This document shows positions 28,109 to 36,256 of a stretch of 64,000 nt of DNA, piece after piece. How positions within the stretch are numbered: the first letter of the stretch is position 1; each line of letters opens with the position of its first letter. The stretch covers positions 1,364,001-1,428,000 of the forward strand of contig OZ244932.1 in assembly GCA_965222205.1 (NCBI GenBank), given 5' to 3'. The stretch comes from RHLJ01 sp965222205 (GTDB lineage: Bacteria > Bacteroidota > Rhodothermia > Balneolales > Balneolaceae). Position numbers and translations under genes: made by a program. Below the pieces are notes generated by a model. It was given only the letters and a program-made list of their open reading frames with translations. It was not told where the DNA came from and did not search any database.

Positions 28109-28240
28109 GTCATCCTGAGGCAACTGCCGAAGGCATTCCTTCGGAAGATCCAAGATCTGTAAAAATCTTAAACGTTATTTAATAAAGAGATAGATCAAAG
28201 GGATAATCTCGACAGATGCTGAATCAAGTTCAGCATGACA
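28109..28240. repeat. Palindromic intergenic element, copy 2
   Basis: The ends are imperfect inverted copies (TGTCATCCTGAG at 28109-28120 versus TTCAGCATGACA at 28229-28240, 10 of 12 matching). Inside are a perfect 7-bp hairpin, CCGAAGG/CCTTCGG at 28127-28144, and an 8-bp hairpin, ATGCTGAA/TTCAGCAT at 28216-28236. The element sits between pta and manA. Confidence 0.7.
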
Positions 28241-28257
28241 ACTTAAAAATCGCATAG

Positions 28258-29232
28258 ATGAAATTATACCCATTAAAATTCAAACCAATACTCAAAGACA
28301 AAATCTGGGGTGGGGAAAAGCTCGGTAGCATACTCGACAAACCCATTGGAGACTCTAAAATCTGTGGTGAAAGTTGGGAAATATCCGGAGTTGATGGAGA
28401 TATATCGGTAGTATCAGAAGGTTCGCTGGAAGGAAAGAACCTTGTTGAACTCATAGATGAGTTTAAGGGTGATTTGGTAGGGGAAAAGGTCTATCAAAAA
28501 TTCGGAAACAAATTCCCATTGCTCATCAAATTTATTGATGCCAATGATGATCTGTCCATTCAGGTACATCCCGATGATGAATTAGGGATGAAACGTCACA
28601 ATTCTTTTGGAAAAACTGAGATGTGGTATGTAGTAGATGCTGAGAAAGGCGCAACCTTAATTTCAGGTTTCAATAAACAAACCAGTAAAGAGGAATACCT
28701 GGAAGTATTTGAAGCCGGGAGATTAACCGATATTCTGAACAGGGAGGATGTACATAATGATGATGTTTTCTTTCTACCTGCCGGGCGTGTTCATACGATT
28801 GGCAAAGGGTTACTCATCGCCGAAATCCAGCAGACTTCGGATATCACCTACCGTATCTATGATTTTGACAGAGTGGATGCAAACGGAGTAGGGCGGGAGT
28901 TACACGTGGAAGAAGCGGTAGATGCCATCGATTATAATTATTACGATGAATATAAAACTCAGTATGATCAAACAGCTAAAGAAGCTGAAATTGGTCTTAG
29001 TCAGTATTTTATAACCAATCGTTTGTTAGTTGAGGAATCCATCTCAAGAAATTATTCTACATTTGATTCTTGTACCATTTTAATGGTTTTAGAAGGAGAG
29101 GGCACCTTGGAGTTTGATAGAGGCTCTGTTTCTTACAAACTCGGTGATTCTATTCTTGTGCCAAGTAACTTATCAGAAATTAACTTAAAAGCCGGTTCAA
29201 AAAGCAAGTTATTAGAAGTTATGATCCCTTAA
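28258..29232 (+). CDS. manA: Mannose-6-phosphate isomerase, class I
   Basis: The 324-residue cupin enzyme interconverts fructose-6-phosphate and mannose-6-phosphate, feeding GDP-mannose synthesis. Zinc-site motifs are visible: DLSIQVHPDDELG, FGKTEMWYVVDAE, and LPAGRVHTIGKGLLIAEIQQ. It is of the short bacterial class I type. The N-terminal LKDKIWGGEKLG is also characteristic. Transcription is probably independent of pta because a palindromic element separates the two genes. Confidence 0.95.
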   Translation: MKLYPLKFKPILKDKIWGGEKLGSILDKPIGDSKICGESWEISGVDGDISVVSEGSLEGKNLVELIDEFKGDLVGEKVYQKFGNKFPLLIKFIDANDDLSIQVHPDDELGMKRHNSFGKTEMWYVVDAEKGATLISGFNKQTSKEEYLEVFEAGRLTDILNREDVHNDDVFFLPAGRVHTIGKGLLIAEIQQTSDITYRIYDFDRVDANGVGRELHVEEAVDAIDYNYYDEYKTQYDQTAKEAEIGLSQYFITNRLLVEESISRNYSTFDSCTILMVLEGEGTLEFDRGSVSYKLGDSILVPSNLSEINLKAGSKSKLLEVMIP

Positions 29233-29241
29233 AGGAAAAAT

Positions 29242-29445
29242 ATGCCTTACGTAAATATTAAAATCACCAATGATGGTGTTACAAAAAAACAAAAAGAGCA
29301 GATTGTTAAAGATGTTACTCAATCACTTGTTAACACTTTAGGTAAAAAGCCTGAGCATATTCATATCGTAATTGATGAGGTAGAACTGGATAATTGGGGC
29401 TTTTCTGGAATGCTTACATCAGATTATCTAAAATCTGGTAAATAG
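29242..29445 (+). CDS. 4-oxalocrotonate tautomerase family protein
   Basis: This is a 67-residue protein with Pro directly after the initiator Met (MPYVNIKITNDG). In this family Pro becomes the catalytic N-terminal base once Met is removed. The hydrophobic beta-alpha-beta pattern and the length match the small tautomerases. The reaction is a keto-enol tautomerisation, but the natural substrate is unknown and no aromatic degradation genes are near. It starts nine bases after manA and is probably cotranscribed. Confidence 0.88.
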   Translation: MPYVNIKITNDGVTKKQKEQIVKDVTQSLVNTLGKKPEHIHIVIDEVELDNWGFSGMLTSDYLKSGK

Positions 29446-29505
29446 ATTGTCTGCTATTGTACTTCTAAATCTATCCACTCAATAACAATTCTCAATCACA
29501 CTTCA

Positions 29506-29537
29506 TTTAGTTCTGAGGACTAGATTTTGTATCTTTG
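29506..29537 (+). promoter_or_regulatory. Promoter candidate for the suf cluster
   Basis: An exact TAnnTTTG element (TATCTTTG, 29530-29537) is preceded at about 20 bases by TTTAG (29506-29510), a near match to the upstream TTTG. It lies 93 bases before the sufB ATG, leaving room for a leader. No IscR/SufR-type operator could be recognised. Confidence 0.5.
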
Positions 29538-29630
29538 GACGGAATCTAAATAAGCCTGTAAATCGTTGAACGAAGTAGCATTAAAGACGGTTTACAACAA
29601 TGAATTTAAAGCACAATTAAACAGACGTTA

Positions 29631-31088
29631 ATGAGCGAAGAATTAAGCGATGAAGTAAAAGCTCTGGAATCGATGATCGGTGAAGAATATAAGTATGGTT
29701 TCACCACAGATGTTGAGTACGAAGAGTTTCCAAAAGGGATTAGCGAAGAGATAGTTCGTGAGCTTTCTGCACGTAAAAATGAACCGGAATGGATGACTGA
29801 TTTCCGAGTGAAAGCATATCATTCCTGGAAAGAAATGGAAGAGCCAACCTGGTTTAATGCTACGTACAAGAAACCGGATTTTGAAAACATGCTTTACTAC
29901 TCGGCTCCAAAGAAAAAGCCGCAGTTGGATAGCATGGACGATGTAGATCCTAACATCCGTGAGACCTACGAAAAACTTGGGATCCCTTTGGAGGAGCAAA
30001 AAATGCTCGCAGGCGTCGCCGTTGATGCCGTTTTTGATAGCGTTTCTATCTTCACCTCATTCAAAGAAAAGTTAGCCGAAGCAGGTGTAATTTTCTGCTC
30101 AATGTCTGAAGCAATTCAGGATCACCCGGAACTTGTGAAGAAGTATATGGCTTCTGTAGTGCCGGTTCGAGACAATTTCTATTCTGCTTTGAATTCAGCA
30201 GTATTCTCAGATGGATCTTTCTGTTTTATCCCAAAAGGTGTGAAATGTCCGATGGAGCTTTCTACTTATTTCCGTATCAATAATATGGATTCAGGTCAGT
30301 TTGAAAGAACACTCATAGTAGCCGAAGAAGGTGCAAGCGTAAGTTACCTTGAAGGCTGTACAGCTCCTATGTATGATGAGAATCAGTTGCACGCTGCTGT
30401 TGTTGAATTAGTTGCTCTTGATAATGCAGATATCAAATATTCCACCATTCAGAACTGGTATTCCGGTGATGAGAACGGAAAAGGCGGTATCTACAATTTT
30501 GTTACCAAACGTGGTATCTGTAAAGGTAGAAATTCGAAGATTTCATGGACTCAGCTTGAAACCGGCTCAGCCGTTACTTTGAAATACCCAAGTGTAATTC
30601 TTCAGGGTGATAATTCAATTGGAGAGTTCTACTCAGTGGCTGTAACTACCAAAATGCAGCAAGCAGATACGGGTACAAAAATGATTCACCTTGGGAAGAA
30701 TACCAAGAGTACCATTATCTCAAAAGGTATTTCAGCCGGACGTTCGAACAATAGCTACCGGGGTGAAGTTAAAATCGGTAAGAAAGCACATGGATCTAAA
30801 AATTATTCCGTGTGTGATTCTATGCTAATCGGGCAGGAATGCGGAGCGCATACGTTCCCTTATATTTCATCTGAAAACCCTACCAGTAGCGTAGAACATG
30901 AAGCGACAACTTCACGAGTAGGTGAAGAACAGATTTTCTATCTGATGCAACGCGGAATCAGTGAACAGGATGCTATATCCATGATCATCAATGGATTTGT
31001 AAAAGATGTATTGAAAGAGTTGCCTCTTGAATTTGCAGTAGAAGCCAATAAACTTCTTGATGTGAAGCTCGAAGGTAGTGTTGGGTAG
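29631..31088 (+). CDS. sufB: Fe-S cluster assembly scaffold subunit SufB
   Basis: The 485-residue SufB forms the SufBC2D scaffold on which iron-sulfur clusters are built. It has the family segments FIPKGVKCPMELSTYFRIN, EEGASVSYLEGCTAP, and the C-terminal core AHTFPYISSENPTSSVEHEATTS followed by a conserved Glu-rich EEQIFYLMQRGI. It opens the suf gene set and has a good promoter candidate upstream. The only oddity is that a palindromic repeat separates it from sufC. Confidence 0.97.
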   Translation: MSEELSDEVKALESMIGEEYKYGFTTDVEYEEFPKGISEEIVRELSARKNEPEWMTDFRVKAYHSWKEMEEPTWFNATYKKPDFENMLYYSAPKKKPQLDSMDDVDPNIRETYEKLGIPLEEQKMLAGVAVDAVFDSVSIFTSFKEKLAEAGVIFCSMSEAIQDHPELVKKYMASVVPVRDNFYSALNSAVFSDGSFCFIPKGVKCPMELSTYFRINNMDSGQFERTLIVAEEGASVSYLEGCTAPMYDENQLHAAVVELVALDNADIKYSTIQNWYSGDENGKGGIYNFVTKRGICKGRNSKISWTQLETGSAVTLKYPSVILQGDNSIGEFYSVAVTTKMQQADTGTKMIHLGKNTKSTIISKGISAGRSNNSYRGEVKIGKKAHGSKNYSVCDSMLIGQECGAHTFPYISSENPTSSVEHEATTSRVGEEQIFYLMQRGISEQDAISMIINGFVKDVLKELPLEFAVEANKLLDVKLEGSVG

Positions 31089-31106
31089 AGTAAACTCCCT
31101 CTGGTG

Positions 31107-31213
31107 TTGTCATTCCGGGCTTAACCCGGAATCTGTGAGGAATCGACATCAGTACACTACAGATCCTGAATCCTCCGAAGGAGTGCCTTCGGCAAAGTTC
31201 AGGATGACGACAA
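31107..31213. repeat. Palindromic intergenic element, copy 3, within the suf cluster
   Basis: The element starts TTGTCATTC and ends GATGACGACAA, giving inverted TTGTC/GACAA termini. It contains hairpins TCCGGG/CCCGGA (31114-31130) and the same CCGAAGG/CCTTCGG stem with a 4-base loop (31175-31192) found in the copy at 28109. It occupies most of the sufB-sufC gap. Confidence 0.7.
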
Positions 31214-31250
31214 ATAAAGAAATTAAATATCAAAAAAGACAAAAGAAGAC

Positions 31251-32021
31251 GTGTTAGAAATCAAAAATTTACATGCCTCAGTTGAAGGCGAAGACATTGA
31301 AATCTTAAAGGGTGTAAACCTGAAAGTAAACGCCGGTGAAATCCATGCCATCATGGGGCCGAACGGAAGTGGTAAAAGTACGCTTTCCAAAGTGGTTTCC
31401 GGTCACCCTGAATATGAAGTAACTGAAGGCGAAATCCTGTTTGAAGGGGAAGACATCACCGAAATGGATGCAGATGAAAGAGCCCATCTTGGCTTATTCC
31501 TTGCCTTCCAGTACCCGGTTGAAGTTCCCGGCATCACTAACAAAACGTTACTCCGCGAAGCTTATAATACCATCGCACGAGCAAACGAGCGTGAAGAATT
31601 AGATCCTCTTGAATTTGAAGATTATATCGAAGGTAAATTGGATGTAATCGAAATGAAAGATGAGTTTCTAAGCCGTTCAATCAATACCGGATTTTCTGGT
31701 GGAGAGAAGAAGAAAAATGAGATTTTCCAGATGGCAGTACTCGATCCTAAGCTTTCTTTCCTCGATGAAACCGATTCAGGCTTGGATATTGATGCTCTTA
31801 AAATCGTATCGGATGGAGTTAATAAAATTGCTAACGAAGAAAAAGCAATTGTGATGATTACTCACTACCAGAGATTACTTAATTATATAAAGCCTGACTT
31901 TGTACATGTAATGATGGATGGAAAAATCATCAAATCAGGAGGCATTGAACTTGCCGAATCACTTGAAGCAAATGGCTACGACGAACTACAAAAAGAACTT
32001 GCATTAAACGGGGCTCAGTAA
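31251..32021 (+). CDS. sufC: Fe-S cluster assembly ATPase SufC
   Basis: The 256-residue ABC-type ATPase powers the SufBCD scaffold. It starts at GTG 31251 (MLEIKNLHASVEGEDIEILK). Walker A is GPNGSGKST, the signature region is FSGGEKKKNEIFQM, and Walker B ends SFLDETDSGLD, the SufC-specific form of the motif. The stop codon shares one base with the sufD ATG, suggesting translational coupling. Confidence 0.98.
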   Translation: MLEIKNLHASVEGEDIEILKGVNLKVNAGEIHAIMGPNGSGKSTLSKVVSGHPEYEVTEGEILFEGEDITEMDADERAHLGLFLAFQYPVEVPGITNKTLLREAYNTIARANEREELDPLEFEDYIEGKLDVIEMKDEFLSRSINTGFSGGEKKKNEIFQMAVLDPKLSFLDETDSGLDIDALKIVSDGVNKIANEEKAIVMITHYQRLLNYIKPDFVHVMMDGKIIKSGGIELAESLEANGYDELQKELALNGAQ

Positions 32022-33331
32022 TGAGTGAGGTATTACAGAAAGAAACATTGTTATCGTACATAGGAGGAGAAGTAGAGCCTAAAGGCACTTCGATCTCAAT
32101 TCGTGCGATAAATGAACGTGGAAGAGTTGCTCTCGAGGAAACTTCTTTTCCTACCAAAAAAGACGAAGAGTGGAGATTTATAGACCTGAAGTCTATCACG
32201 AAAAACACTTTCGTTTCTGTTGACGAAGCCGGAACTAAAGAACTGGGTGATATTTCTGGTCACTATCTTCCGGAGGCAATGAACACCCGATTGGTGTTCG
32301 TAAATGGTGAGTACAATGAGGAATTGTCCTCGATTTCTGATCTCCCGAATGGAGTGATTGTAGGTAATCTTGCAAACTACGCTGATCACGATTCGGTGAA
32401 GTCTTATTTGGGAACCATTACGAATTACGAAGACGATGTGTTTGCTCCATTTAACGATGCCGCATTTTCTGACGGAACCTTTATTCACATTCCTGAAGAA
32501 ACAGTTGTAGAAGCACCGATTCATATTCTGAATGTGTTTACAGATGCAGAAAAAGCTTTTTATGCTACTCCGAGATTACTGTATGTCGGAGAGATGTTTT
32601 CGAAGTCCACCATTATTGAGGAGCATATTGGACTCGCTGATAATATTTATTTGAATGTGCCGGTGACTGAATTCAAGATGTTTACGGGCTCAAATGTACA
32701 TCATGCCAGAATCCAAAGAGACTCCAAGCAGGCATCTCACGTATCGCGACCAATCGCTACTCTTGATAAGAATGCAGAGTATCATTCCTATACCATTTGT
32801 TTAGGTGCAAAACTGTTCAGAAACGAACCTCGGGTAATTCAGAATGCAGAAGAAGTGGATTTTACAGTAGATGGATTGGTTTTGATTGATGGTGATCAGA
32901 TAGCCGATACACATTCTATTATGGATCACCGTTATGCACATGGGAAAAGTCATCAGTTGCACAAATGTGTGGTAAATGACAGCGCACACTCTATCTTCAA
33001 CGGTAAGATTTTTGTAGCTAAAGACGCGCAGAAGATTGATTCTTTTCAGGAAAACAGGAACCTGTTGCTGTCTGAAGATGGAAAAGTAAATACGAAACCT
33101 CAGCTGGAAATTTTTGCGGATGATGTGCTTTGTTCGCATGGTGCAACTATTGGCCAACTTCAGGATGAAGAGGTATTCTATCTTCAAAGCCGTGGTTTGA
33201 CTGAGCAGAAATCACGTGAACTACTCGTATATGCTTTTGCGCTCGAAAGTGTGGAAAGCATGGAAGTGGATTCTGTAGAAAAATTACTTCTTGATGAAGT
33301 GATTAAATACACGAACCGAGATGATAAGTAA
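32021..33331 (+). CDS. sufD: Fe-S cluster assembly subunit SufD
   Basis: SufD (436 residues) is the SufB paralogue completing the SufBC2D scaffold. The right-handed beta-helix core includes KCVVNDSAHSIFNGKIFVAK and the conserved C-terminal FADDVLCSHGATIGQLQDEE, whose His contributes to cluster formation at the SufB-SufD interface. Coupled to sufC by a one-base overlap. It is followed by a stem-loop-rich repeat before sufS. Confidence 0.96.
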   Translation: MSEVLQKETLLSYIGGEVEPKGTSISIRAINERGRVALEETSFPTKKDEEWRFIDLKSITKNTFVSVDEAGTKELGDISGHYLPEAMNTRLVFVNGEYNEELSSISDLPNGVIVGNLANYADHDSVKSYLGTITNYEDDVFAPFNDAAFSDGTFIHIPEETVVEAPIHILNVFTDAEKAFYATPRLLYVGEMFSKSTIIEEHIGLADNIYLNVPVTEFKMFTGSNVHHARIQRDSKQASHVSRPIATLDKNAEYHSYTICLGAKLFRNEPRVIQNAEEVDFTVDGLVLIDGDQIADTHSIMDHRYAHGKSHQLHKCVVNDSAHSIFNGKIFVAKDAQKIDSFQENRNLLLSEDGKVNTKPQLEIFADDVLCSHGATIGQLQDEEVFYLQSRGLTEQKSRELLVYAFALESVESMEVDSVEKLLLDEVIKYTNRDDK

Positions 33332-33347
33332 TTGAAATTTTGAAAAC

Positions 33348-33484
33348 CTGTCTCCCTTTGGAGGGAGACAGATTATCCGTTTACGGATGATCAGAGGGAG
33401 GACGCAATGACAACGAGTGCCTTAATCGTCCTCTCCCTGAGCCAAAACAAGTTTTGACTCTATCCCTCCCCGAGGAGGGACACA
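33348..33484. repeat. Multi-hairpin intergenic repeat between sufD and sufS
   Basis: Four consecutive stem-loops are visible. There is a perfect 10-bp stem CTGTCTCCCT/AGGGAGACAG (33348-33371), ATCCG/CGGAT (33375-33388), CAAAAC/GTTTTG (33443-33456), and TCCCTCC/GGAGGGA (33463-33480). The outer ends (TGTCTCCCT and AGGGACACA) are near-inverted copies. It differs in sequence from the GTCAT-type elements, so it seems a second repeat family. Confidence 0.7.
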
Positions 33485-33493
33485 AAAAACACA

Positions 33494-34741
33494 ATGACCC
33501 AAATCAATACAGACATACCAACCAACATTAACTGGGGCGAAATACGCGCCCAGTTCCCCGTTCTCAATCAGGAGGTAAACGGAAAGAGATTGGTATATCT
33601 GGATAATGGGGCAAGCAGTCAGATGCCTCAGGTTGTTGTTGATCGGATTAATACTTACCACTCCCGTGAGCACGCAAATGTACATCGGGGAATACATTCA
33701 CTCAGTCAAAATGCTACAGATGCTTTCGAAGCAACACGTGAAAAGGTTAAGAAACTAATCAATGCCTGCTATCAGGAAGAGGTTATTTATACTACCGGTA
33801 CCACAGATTCTATCAATTTGGTGGCAAATAGTTATGGTCGTACCCATTTCAAGGAAGGTGATGAAATTATTGTTACTGAGATGGAGCATCACGCTAATAT
33901 TGTACCCTGGCAAATTGTAGGTGAGCAAACCGGAGCAAAGTTGAAAGTCATTCCTATGAATGAAAGTGGAGAGCTGATCATGGAAAAATTCTATGAGTTG
34001 CTTTCTGAGAAAACGAAATTCGTTTCCGTTATTCATGTTTCCAATGCACTAGGGACTATCAATCCGGTTAAAGAAATTATTGAAGCGGCGCATAAGCGTA
34101 ATATCCCGGTGCTAGTAGATGGTGCGCAGGCAGTTCCTCATTCCAAAGTAAACGTGCAGGATCTGGATGCTGATTTCTATGCCTTCTCGGCTCACAAAAT
34201 GTGTGGTCCTACCGGATTCGGTATTTTATATGGAAAGAAAGAATTGCTCGATGCTATGCCTCCATATCGTGGTGGTGGAGATATGATCGACAAGGTTACC
34301 TTTGAGAAAACAACCTGGAATGAGCTCCCTCATAAATTTGAAGCCGGAACACCACCAATTGCAGCGGGAGTTGGACTTGGAACCGCTGTTGATTATCTAA
34401 ATTCCATCGGAATGGATAATATTGCGGATCGTGAAGCTGAGCTGGTTAACTACGCTACCGAGAGATTAAGTAAGATTGAAGGACTTCGAATCATTGGGAC
34501 AGCACATGAAAAAGCATCTGTGATTTCTTTCTTACTGGATGGAATACATCCATCTGATGCAGGTACTATACTTGACAAAGAAGGGATTGCGGTTAGAACC
34601 GGACATCATTGTGCTCAACCTGTGATGGATCATTATAATATACCAGGCACGTTGAGAGCTTCCATTTCATTTTATAATAATGAAGACGATATTGGTCGTT
34701 TAGTGGAAGGCATTGAATACACCAAAGAATTTTTCGCATAA
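33494..34741 (+). CDS. sufS: Cysteine desulfurase SufS
   Basis: This PLP enzyme of 415 residues takes sulfur from cysteine for cluster assembly. Landmarks are VYLDNGASSQMPQ near the N-terminus, TEMEHHANIVPWQ, the PLP lysine in FYAFSAHKMCGPTG, and the active cysteine in RTGHHCAQPVM, which has the group II (SufS/CsdA) sequence around it. A sufE gene is not in the window, so the sulfur acceptor may be encoded elsewhere or be the DUF2480/Nfu proteins nearby (speculative). Confidence 0.97.
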   Translation: MTQINTDIPTNINWGEIRAQFPVLNQEVNGKRLVYLDNGASSQMPQVVVDRINTYHSREHANVHRGIHSLSQNATDAFEATREKVKKLINACYQEEVIYTTGTTDSINLVANSYGRTHFKEGDEIIVTEMEHHANIVPWQIVGEQTGAKLKVIPMNESGELIMEKFYELLSEKTKFVSVIHVSNALGTINPVKEIIEAAHKRNIPVLVDGAQAVPHSKVNVQDLDADFYAFSAHKMCGPTGFGILYGKKELLDAMPPYRGGGDMIDKVTFEKTTWNELPHKFEAGTPPIAAGVGLGTAVDYLNSIGMDNIADREAELVNYATERLSKIEGLRIIGTAHEKASVISFLLDGIHPSDAGTILDKEGIAVRTGHHCAQPVMDHYNIPGTLRASISFYNNEDDIGRLVEGIEYTKEFFA

Positions 34742-34753
34742 AAAGAGAATAAG

Positions 34754-35305
34754 ATGGCTAAAATTAAAGAAATAGAACGTACTCCGAATCCCGATGCAAT
34801 GCGTTTTGTATTGGATGAACCATTAACAAACGGAACCACCCGGTCTTTCGAAAATGCCCAGGAAGCAGAAGGGGATAACCTCGCTTCAGCATTATTTGCA
34901 ATTGATAGCGTGATCAATGTGTACTATGTAGACAAATATATCACGGTTACACAGGATGGGAGCGCTGTATGGTCAGAATTACTTCGCAAACTTGCTCCTC
35001 CAATCCGCGAAGCAGAGCCTCAGGTTTTTGATGAAGATGATTCTGAAGTCCACGTAAGTAAAGAAGCGATGGAATCAGATGATCCACGTCTTCAGGAAAT
35101 TAACCGTATGCTTGATGAGCAGGTTCGTCCTTATTTGTTAGCTGATGGCGGTGGATTGAAAGTACTCGGACTTGAAAGCAATCGTCTTAAGGTTCACTAT
35201 CAGGGAGCTTGTGGAACATGTCCAACAGCTTCAACAGGTACATTATACGCGATTGAAAGCATGGTAAAACGTATTGATCCAGAAATTCAGGTAATCTCAG
35301 TATAG
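34754..35305 (+). CDS. Nfu-type Fe-S carrier with N-terminal scaffold domain
   Basis: The 183-residue protein has an Nfu N-terminal domain (about 1-85, ERTPNPDAMRFVLDEPL) and a C-terminal NifU-like domain with the cluster-binding pair Cys153 and Cys156 in GACGTCPTAS. Such proteins carry a 4Fe-4S cluster to target apoproteins. It begins 12 bases after sufS in the same direction, consistent with one operon. The domain order corresponds to eukaryotic NFU1 and bacterial Nfu proteins rather than Escherichia coli NfuA, whose N-domain is A-type. Confidence 0.93.
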   Translation: MAKIKEIERTPNPDAMRFVLDEPLTNGTTRSFENAQEAEGDNLASALFAIDSVINVYYVDKYITVTQDGSAVWSELLRKLAPPIREAEPQVFDEDDSEVHVSKEAMESDDPRLQEINRMLDEQVRPYLLADGGGLKVLGLESNRLKVHYQGACGTCPTASTGTLYAIESMVKRIDPEIQVISV

Positions 35306-35313
35306 TATAAGTT

Positions 35314-35652
35314 ATGGGCGAAATCACGATCAGCGACAGAGCCGTTCGGCGAATTGATGAAATTCGATCTGAAAAAGGCATCTCTAACGACGCCCTGCTA
35401 AAAGTAGGGGTCGAGAGCGGTGGTTGCTCTGGACTTACGTACAATCTTGATTTCGCTTCCGATGAACAGCCCGGAGAACAAGATCAGATATTTGAAAAAG
35501 ATGGATTAAAAATCTGGATTGATATGCGAAGCTTTCTGTATCTCGCCGGAACCGAACTGGATTACACCGATGGACTAGAAGGTCAGGGATTTCATTTTCA
35601 TAATCCCAATGCCAGCCGAACATGCTCGTGCGGGGAATCATTTTCTCTGTAA
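35314..35652 (+). CDS. A-type Fe-S carrier (HesB/IscA/SufA family)
   Basis: The 112-residue protein has the three conserved cysteines of A-type carriers: Cys38 in ESGGCSGLTY and Cys104 and Cys106 in RTCSCGESF. These carriers pass iron-sulfur clusters from the SUF scaffold to client enzymes. It lies eight bases after the Nfu gene. The symbol sufA is plausible from context, but SufA, IscA and ErpA cannot be separated from sequence by eye. Confidence 0.94.
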   Translation: MGEITISDRAVRRIDEIRSEKGISNDALLKVGVESGGCSGLTYNLDFASDEQPGEQDQIFEKDGLKIWIDMRSFLYLAGTELDYTDGLEGQGFHFHNPNASRTCSCGESFSL

Positions 35653-35681
35653 TTCTAAATTTTGAATTACTTCGAAATACT

Positions 35682-36191
35682 ATGAAAGATCAAATCGTAA
35701 ATAAGGTCAAAGCTAACTCAAAGCTCATTACCATCGACCTGGCTAAGTTGTTTCATGACGACACACCCATCGCTGAGCTGGACATCAAAGACTTTCTGCA
35801 CATGGGATTATTGCTCAAAGAAAATGATTTCCGGGAGCATTTGAAAAACTATGACTGGTCACAATACAAAGACCAATACCTTTCTGTCTTTTGTTCTACT
35901 GATGCCATTATCGCTCCCTGGGCCTGGATGTTGATTACTTCATATGCCAATGCTTTTGCTAAAGAAGTATTTCATTTAGCGAAGAAAGAAGTCACCCACG
36001 AACTCTACCGAAGAAGGGTAGAAGCCTTTAATTGGAGTGAGTACCAAAACAAGTTTGTATTACTAAAAGGTTGCGGAGGTATCCATGTGCCTGATTCCAT
36101 TTACTTACTGGCTACCAACAAATTACTCGGGAAAGCAAAGAAGATCATGTATGGCGAAGCCTGTAGTTTTGTGCCGGTTGCGAGTCGTTAG
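35682..36191 (+). CDS. DUF2480 family protein
   Basis: The frame opens at 35622, but ATG 35682 (MKDQIVNKVKANSKLITIDL) is the better start. The earlier one overlaps the SufA-type gene and adds a non-conserved, membrane-like tail. The 169-residue product contains AELDIKDFLHMGLLLKENDF and LKGCGGIHVPDSIYLLATNKL, which I recognise as DUF2480, a family commonly found at the end of SUF clusters in Bacteroidota. Several Cys and Trp residues are present. Its biochemical role is not known; the context suggests a part in Fe-S maturation. Confidence 0.8.
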   Translation: MKDQIVNKVKANSKLITIDLAKLFHDDTPIAELDIKDFLHMGLLLKENDFREHLKNYDWSQYKDQYLSVFCSTDAIIAPWAWMLITSYANAFAKEVFHLAKKEVTHELYRRRVEAFNWSEYQNKFVLLKGCGGIHVPDSIYLLATNKLLGKAKKIMYGEACSFVPVASR

Positions 36192-36256
36192 TTGGTGATT
36201 AGTTAATTGTTAATGGTCATACAATGATAATCATACTGGATTTAATATTATACTTA

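Noticed and set aside
30988..31242. Minus-strand open frame of 84 codons across the sufB-sufC gap
   Set aside because: It is a translation of the palindromic repeat (strings such as FRVKPGMT recur as artefacts) and overlaps sufB antisense.
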